In this document: positions 59,089 through 64,000 of the stretch, in pieces
How the letters are laid out: every line of letters starts with the position of its first letter
Position numbering within the stretch: the first letter of the stretch is position 1
DNA from: Lineus longissimus
Taxonomy: Eukaryota > Nemertea > Pilidiophora > Heteronemertea > Lineidae
Direction of reading: 5' to 3'
DNA: 64,000 bases
Assembly (NCBI RefSeq): GCF_910592395.1
Contig: NC_088315.1
Location: 19,818,219-19,882,218, forward strand
Made by a program: the position numbers and the translations under genes
The notes under the pieces: model-generated
Told to the model about the DNA's origin: nothing
Seen by the model: the letters and a program-made list of their open reading frames with translations, nothing else
The model's database searches: none

Positions 59089-59954
59089 CAGTGGAACCCC
59101 GGTCGGCGACCACCCCGCTATGACGACCAAGGATCGCCGGTCCCGAATGGTTTCCTCTCTAATTACCATTACAAGGCCCCCGGCAACACGACCACCCCCG
59201 TACCCAGCCAGACCACGACCACTAGATAGGGCGGTCCCAATGACCAAATTTACCCCTCTAACCCGACCAAAAGGCCTAATTGCCGTAATCGATCGCGACC
59301 GCGTCTCCAATTAACCAGGCAATTAACACGTCGGCGCAAAGCTCTCTTCATTATTATAACACCACGGACAGTGGCTATCATGAGAATCATTATGAAAACT
59401 TTTGTACAGTTACTATCAGTTGAAAACTAATAAACTGCGTTCTACTAACGTTTTTTGAATCAATATATCCCTGTTTTTTTCATCATTCAGCCCTGTCAGT
59501 GTTAGACATGCTGGGTACCGACAGCAAAAAATCATGTGATTTGCATTAAGTCAGGCAGCGTTTATCACCGTTATTAAGTTTTTTTTAAGTATTAAGTTTT
59601 TTTAATGTTTTTTTCTGCATAAAATGAAGAAACATAATCAATCCCAAACAATTTTTGGCTTGGAAAATTATTCAGAATTTTGAACTGATGAAACAATTCA
59701 AATCTGAAGGATGAAAACATTTCTGAGTCCAAATATTTTTTTCACTTGTTGTTTTTCTCCTCAAAATGAAGAGACATCATTAGCCCCCCAAAAATTTTGG
59801 CTTTGAAAATTTTTCAGAATTTTGAACCTATAAAAATGTTCAACAATTTTGGCGAGAATACCTGATCATGCATTTCGTCTCCGGATTTTCAACTTCACTA
59901 ACGTGACCATTCAACCAAGGTCCCATGAGTCATCATGTTACCGGGGTTCAACTG
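59089..59954. mobile_element. 866-bp TA-flanked non-autonomous DNA transposon
   Basis: The left end CAGTGGAACCCCGGT and right end ACCGGGGTTCAACTG are inverted partners, and TA flanks both sides. This is the layout of pogo/Tigger-like Tc1-mariner elements. No transposase frame is present; the middle is AT-rich with two related AAATTTTxGGCTTxGAAAAT blocks. Confidence 0.82.
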
Positions 59955-60148
59955 TATAGCGCATAATCCAACAGGTTTCAGTGGTTAAAAGCGCTTCACA
60001 TTATTACCCCTAGCTATTGGCCTCTACATTAGGGGGGTCAAGCTTTACGATCTGGAGTATAACAGGTCTGAGCTGCAGCTATACAGCGCTCAGGACTTAC
60101 ATTCATAGTTAGACTGTTGTACACTGAGAGCAATGTCGTTTTTGTATG

Positions 60149-60337
60149 CAGTAGAACCTCTCTTAGCGGACACCTCTATATCAAGGACAACATCTCTATT
60201 AAGTACCATAGTTTGGTCCCAAAGTGATACATTATTGTAGTTTATATAGTCTATTTGACCTCTCTAATCAAGACACCTTTCTATTAAGGACAGCACTTGT
60301 CAGTCCGGAGGTTGTCCTTAATGGAGAGGTTCTACTG
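60149..60337. mobile_element. 189-bp MITE with CAGTAGAACCTCTC ends
   Basis: The left end CAGTAGAACCTCTCTTAGCG faces the right end CCTTAATGGAGAGGTTCTACTG. TA follows on the right; the left flank is TG. Internal CTATTAAGGACA motifs recur. A related fragment lies at 29650-29710 (AGTAGAACCTCTTTATTAAG). Confidence 0.78.
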
Positions 60338-61637
60338 TAATTTCTGTTAATTCTAAATCAGTCATTTGAGGGCAGTCAGACTACTGGGACAGTGTCACTT
60401 TATCTATACATCAATTGATTAGTCCCTTGGACCGATGTCTTTCCTAATTGGTATTGAATTAAAGGTATATAACGAATAATTACCATGAAATGGGATGCGT
60501 CACTCTTTTGTTACAAAGAGAAATATAATAGGTTGTCCTCAAGAGGATGCCTCAACGACTTGTAAGGCTGGCTAACCTGAATATGTACTTGAATCTCTCA
60601 TCGTCATCATCATCACCACCAATCATCATCATGATAATGATAATAATGATGATTTTAGAATTATTTATCTCCATAAAAAAGAATGATGTACATTTTCGTT
60701 CACACATTCATGATACAGTAAAATACAAGCGAATAAAGAATACATATTATCTACACCTACAAAGACTTCGTAAAAAAGAAAAGACATGATCAGTCCAAGA
60801 TAGAAAAGTGTTTCCTCATCGTTCTGGCCAAAGGTACTCTGTTGAACTCAGGAATGCGACCATATCACACCTACCGAAAGAAACTGGTGTTGCACAACGC
60901 TATACTGAAGAAACTGAGTACATTATGTACAGCTCTCTCAGGCTTATTATAAACCGCTGTACAGTGGAGTCTATTTCAATGGGCCAATCACAACCAGGAT
61001 AGCTCCCCAATACAGCCTCCATATTTGCAATACATCATGAGGCGCATGGTACTCTCACCGAGGTTGGCATCTCGCGATTTCGCATTCCGCATCTCGCGGT
61101 TTATAATAAGCCGCTCTCTCACCGTGTCAACTAAAGTCGGTCAGCTATGACACCGGCTGCCCAGGGCTGTGTCACATTACTATTTGTGATCACACTGTTA
61201 CAGTTAGGTGACAAGAGGTCAGCCAAGTACCTTTGGCCAGGCCTATCTGAAAAATCACATTGCACCAGGTAGAAAAAAACGTGAATTTACACTTTTGTTT
61301 GAAAACAAGATCTCTGGCGGTCACATCATTGCAAGTTGAATAATCCTACAATAAACCGCAATGAGTTGAAAACCAATAGGTCATGACACTGTCCGTAAAA
61401 TGTGACTTGCTATGTATTCTGTGCAATGATAAAAAAAATCTACATTCACTTTTAATGTATGCATGGAAATTGTTGGAGTAGAGCACAATATTTGCAATTT
61501 TACTAGGATTGAATGTCTCATGACGAGCGAGCATTTTCACGATTTTGGTGGATAGACATTTTGTAAACCATATACTATAAAGAAATTGAGTCACCTGGAG
61601 CATGATTCAAAGCTGAACTCATCTAAAAGCAACGCTC

Positions 61638-62220
61638 ATTCCGCCATGAAGGCATCTTCACCCTCAATGTAATGACATGGCTAAGCTTACAGACAACGCA
61701 ACAGAGGCAATACCGCTAGAAGTTCAGTATGCCATGAAGGAGGAATACACCACATTCCGCCATGAAGGCATCTCACCCCTCAATGTAATGACATGGCTAA
61801 GCTTACAGACAACGCAACGGAGGCAATACCGCTAGAAGTTCAGTATGCCATGAAGGAGGAATACACCACATTCCGCCATGAAGGCATCTTCACCCCTCAA
61901 TGTAATGACATGGCTAAGCTTACAGACAACGCAACGGAGGCAATACCGCTAGAAGTTCAGTGTGCCATGAAGGAGGAATACACCACATTCCGCCATGAAG
62001 GCATCTTCACCCCTCAATGTAATGACATGGCTAAGCTTACAGACAACGCAACGGAGGCAATACCGCTAGAAGTTCAGTATGCCATGAAGGAGGAATACAC
62101 CACATTCCGCCATGAAGGCATCTTCACCCCTCAATGTAATGACATGGCTAAACTTACAGACAACGCAACGGAGGCAATACCACTAGAAGTTCAGTATGCC
62201 ATGAAGGAGGAATACACCAA
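61638..62220 (+). repeat. 117-bp tandem array, five copies
   Basis: Units start at 61638, 61754, 61870, 61987 and 62104. Copies 1 and 2 are 116 bp, each missing one base at a different place (CATCTTCACC-CTC; CATCT-CACCCC). Copies 3-5 are 117 bp and read through as a 39-residue repeat (AKLTDNATEAIPLEVQYAMK then EEYTTFRHEGIFTPQCNDM). Units differ by only a few bases. I do not recognise the peptide. Confidence 0.93.
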
Positions 62221-62374
62221 ATCACAAAAAAGAAAACTCTGGTGATTTCACCTTGTAGGTCAAACCCAGACCATGACCAAGAGTGAGCCATTTGATCGGA
62301 ATTGATCAAGTAATGGCAATTTTATGCCTTTTCAAGCGCATTACGTTAATTTGCCCCTTACTTCGCAACTACAA

Positions 62375-62556
62375 GAAATCAGGCCGAGTCGATTCCACAG
62401 TCTGTTGTCTTCAAAGCCCGCTCACACCCAGGTCTAAATTCTCATCGTTGTACAGTCTTATCAAAGGATCACCAGAGTAAATCTTGATAAACCGACTCCC
62501 ACGAAACACCTTTCAACATGGTCGATGCCTAAACCGGCAGGGCAAATAGACGTCAT
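62375..62556 (+). repeat. dispersed repeat family A, copy 5
   Basis: CTTCAAAGCCCGCTCACACC, CAGTCTTATCAAAGGATCAC, TAAATCTTGATAAACCGACT and GGCAGGGCAAATAGACG. Confidence 0.75.
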
Positions 62557-63258
62557 GCGTGTTTTGCTAGCAGTGCAATTTTTCATGTTTTTGTCATGAA
62601 AAAAGGCAAGTGAGAAAAACTCCTTCAATGACAGAACGAACGCGTAGGGGAGAAAAAGAACAATAAAAAGCTCGAAGCATCTTAGGTGACCAAGGTTCAT
62701 CATCAAATTAGCACATCTTATTTCATTAATTAACTGCAAATTAGTATAATGGCCAATAATTGTCATCCAAGGTATCACATAATACAATCGTGGGTGAAAA
62801 TTGCTACTTTCTATCACTTTCTGATGAATAACAAGACATAAAATAAAAAAGCTGTACTTCGATCAACCGACACTGAAACGTAATAGGAGTAAAGTCTTAA
62901 GCAGTTCAGACAAGGCAAAGCGACAAACTATTGAGTGGACCCTTTGAGGAATCTTCGTCTTCCTTTTTTTCACTGCGCGGGACGTCATCGCGTCTTCGCT
63001 GACTGCAGACAGCGTATCTCATTCAGTTTTGTTTTGTTGTAGAACACTTCAGAATCGTGTCCCCTATCAAGATGAATCAGTCGTTTTGGACACATATCAC
63101 TCCGGAGTATATAAGTGTAATCGCTTCTGGACACAGTTCAAATAATAAAGATACCATAGTAAGCCTCGTCCCAAGTCATTGCGCATCTCCGCCAATTCCT
63201 GACTGAAGGTTGGATAAATTCATTCCAACCTTTCGTCAGGAACGTTTTATATATACCG

Positions 63259-63322
63259 GTGCGATCCATCAACCAAATGTCACGAGATCTCGCAGGGAGG
63301 TACGTAGTTTTACCAGGCTGAC
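63259..63322 (+). repeat. dispersed repeat family F, copy 2
   Basis: CAACCAAATGTCACGAGATC, TCGCAGGGAGGTACGTAG and TTTTACCAGGCTG match 38330-38412. Confidence 0.6.
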
Positions 63323-63417
63323 TTATAGTTAACCGAAACTCATTCTCTCTTTGATAGTGTAATAGGTATCACCACCACATGTCCGACTGCTTGATATCGT
63401 ATTACCGCTCTTTGTCT

Positions 63418-63504
63418 TCATTGATTTTTAGCAGCTCTCTCCAGCATCTCTGCTATCTCTCTGTGTCCGTTGTCTTCAGCCCACTTTAGGGCAGTCTTTC
63501 CCCA
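63418..63504 (-). CDS. terminal exon of an ankyrin-repeat protein gene, rest outside window
   Basis: Acceptor CTTCATTACAG, stop TGA at 63418-63420. Encodes WGKTALKWAEDNGHREIAEM then LERAAKNQ. GKTALxxAxxxGHxEIxxxL is the ankyrin consensus. The frame assumes phase 0. Nothing above 63505 could be joined to it, so the gene enters from beyond the right edge. Protein identity cannot be told from one repeat. Confidence 0.72.
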   Translation of the reverse strand, partial: WGKTALKWAEDNGHREIAEMLERAAKNQ

Positions 63505-64000
63505 CTGTAATGAAGAGACATGAGAGAGATCAATGCCACAATCATAACGCAACCTTGAACTTCTTGTTGCTAACATCTTAGTTATTTCAAGAACGAAGAT
63601 GAACCTCTTCCTTTGGAATATACAGTACATGTACTAACCACTTTTACATATCACTTATATTGATCTGAGTCTGTCTCAAAGCGCTTTACAATAACAAACG
63701 GTATTTTTCTATTTATAGAAGCCGTAAAGTGTTCTGAGAAAACTGGTGCAAAAGCTGGTATATGTGGCCAACTTAAGTTATGGGTCAAAAGGGCGTTTAG
63801 TTAGTCTCATCGCGTCGCATAAAAAAGAGGAGCTTTAATAGTTTCTGAAAGATAAGATAATGGAATGCCTTGAGGACAATTGTTAAGGGATGGAATCAAT
63901 GACCCCCCCCCCCCTATTTAGTTTCAGCAAAATAAGAAATAATGTTTAGTCCGACTTACGATTTGCTACTTCATATTATCGAGCATACCGGGCATGAAAA
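63505..64000. other. right-edge stretch, probably intron of the ankyrin gene
   Basis: No further exon recognised. It contains an AAAGCGCTTT-type SINE-like motif near 63680 and a C run at 63902-63914. Confidence 0.5.

Larger units (their letters stand above)
58587..63417. other. intergenic stretch upstream of the GPCR
   Basis: No recognised gene. It contains two TIR elements (59089, 60149), an (ATT)n run at 59064-59082, a TCATCATC/ATGATAATG microsatellite near 60600-60652, the 117-bp tandem array, family A copy 5 and family F copy 2. The GPCR promoter should lie just above 58586; no clear core element was found. Confidence 0.55.

Noticed and set aside
61793-62245. 150-codon plus-strand gene
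   Set aside because: It is the in-frame part of the 117-bp array with no start context, signal or flanking exon; kept as a repeat and a finding instead.

Overview
This is eukaryotic genomic DNA with long introns, GT-AG splice sites and many interspersed repeats. Gene content suggests a marine invertebrate, probably a deuterostome such as an amphioxus, hemichordate or echinoderm: a Cys-loop acetylcholine-receptor subunit, a complete ABTB2/ABTB3-type ankyrin-BTB gene and a possible calcitonin-type peptide precursor. The species cannot be fixed from sequence alone. Exon models were built by hand from splice sites, codon phase and family similarity; no alignment program was run.

Layout. (1) 1-13114, plus strand: an alpha-type nicotinic receptor subunit in six visible exons. 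The coding frame is open through the left edge, so the signal peptide lies outside. The subunit carries a Ser/Thr-rich N-terminal extension ending in a furin-type site, and two expected agonist-box aromatics are missing. (2) 17822-34070, minus strand, tail to tail with the receptor: a 17-exon gene of 1033 codons plus stop with a histone-fold-like region, ankyrin repeats and a BTB domain. All exon phases join without a break. (3) 39844-43512, minus strand: a small three-exon gene for a 108-residue secreted peptide precursor. It has a signal peptide, a KR site, a C-x4-C ring like that of calcitonin/CGRP peptides, a second cysteine pair, and Pro-Gly-Arg at the C-terminus of the peptide. This is the most interesting item in the window. 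(4) 55869-58586, minus strand: a single-exon class A GPCR whose ectodomain holds about 25 copies of a 16-residue Thr-rich repeat. (5) 63418-63504, minus strand: the last coding exon of another ankyrin-repeat gene that enters from the right edge.

The remainder is introns and intergenic DNA rich in short non-autonomous transposons. These include TTAA-flanked and TA-flanked elements, foldback hairpins, and at least six dispersed families with two to five copies each. There are also tandem repeats with periods of 31, 46, 48 and 117 bp. The receptor, the peptide precursor and the GPCR all belong to cell-cell signalling, but nothing in the sequence shows that they act together.
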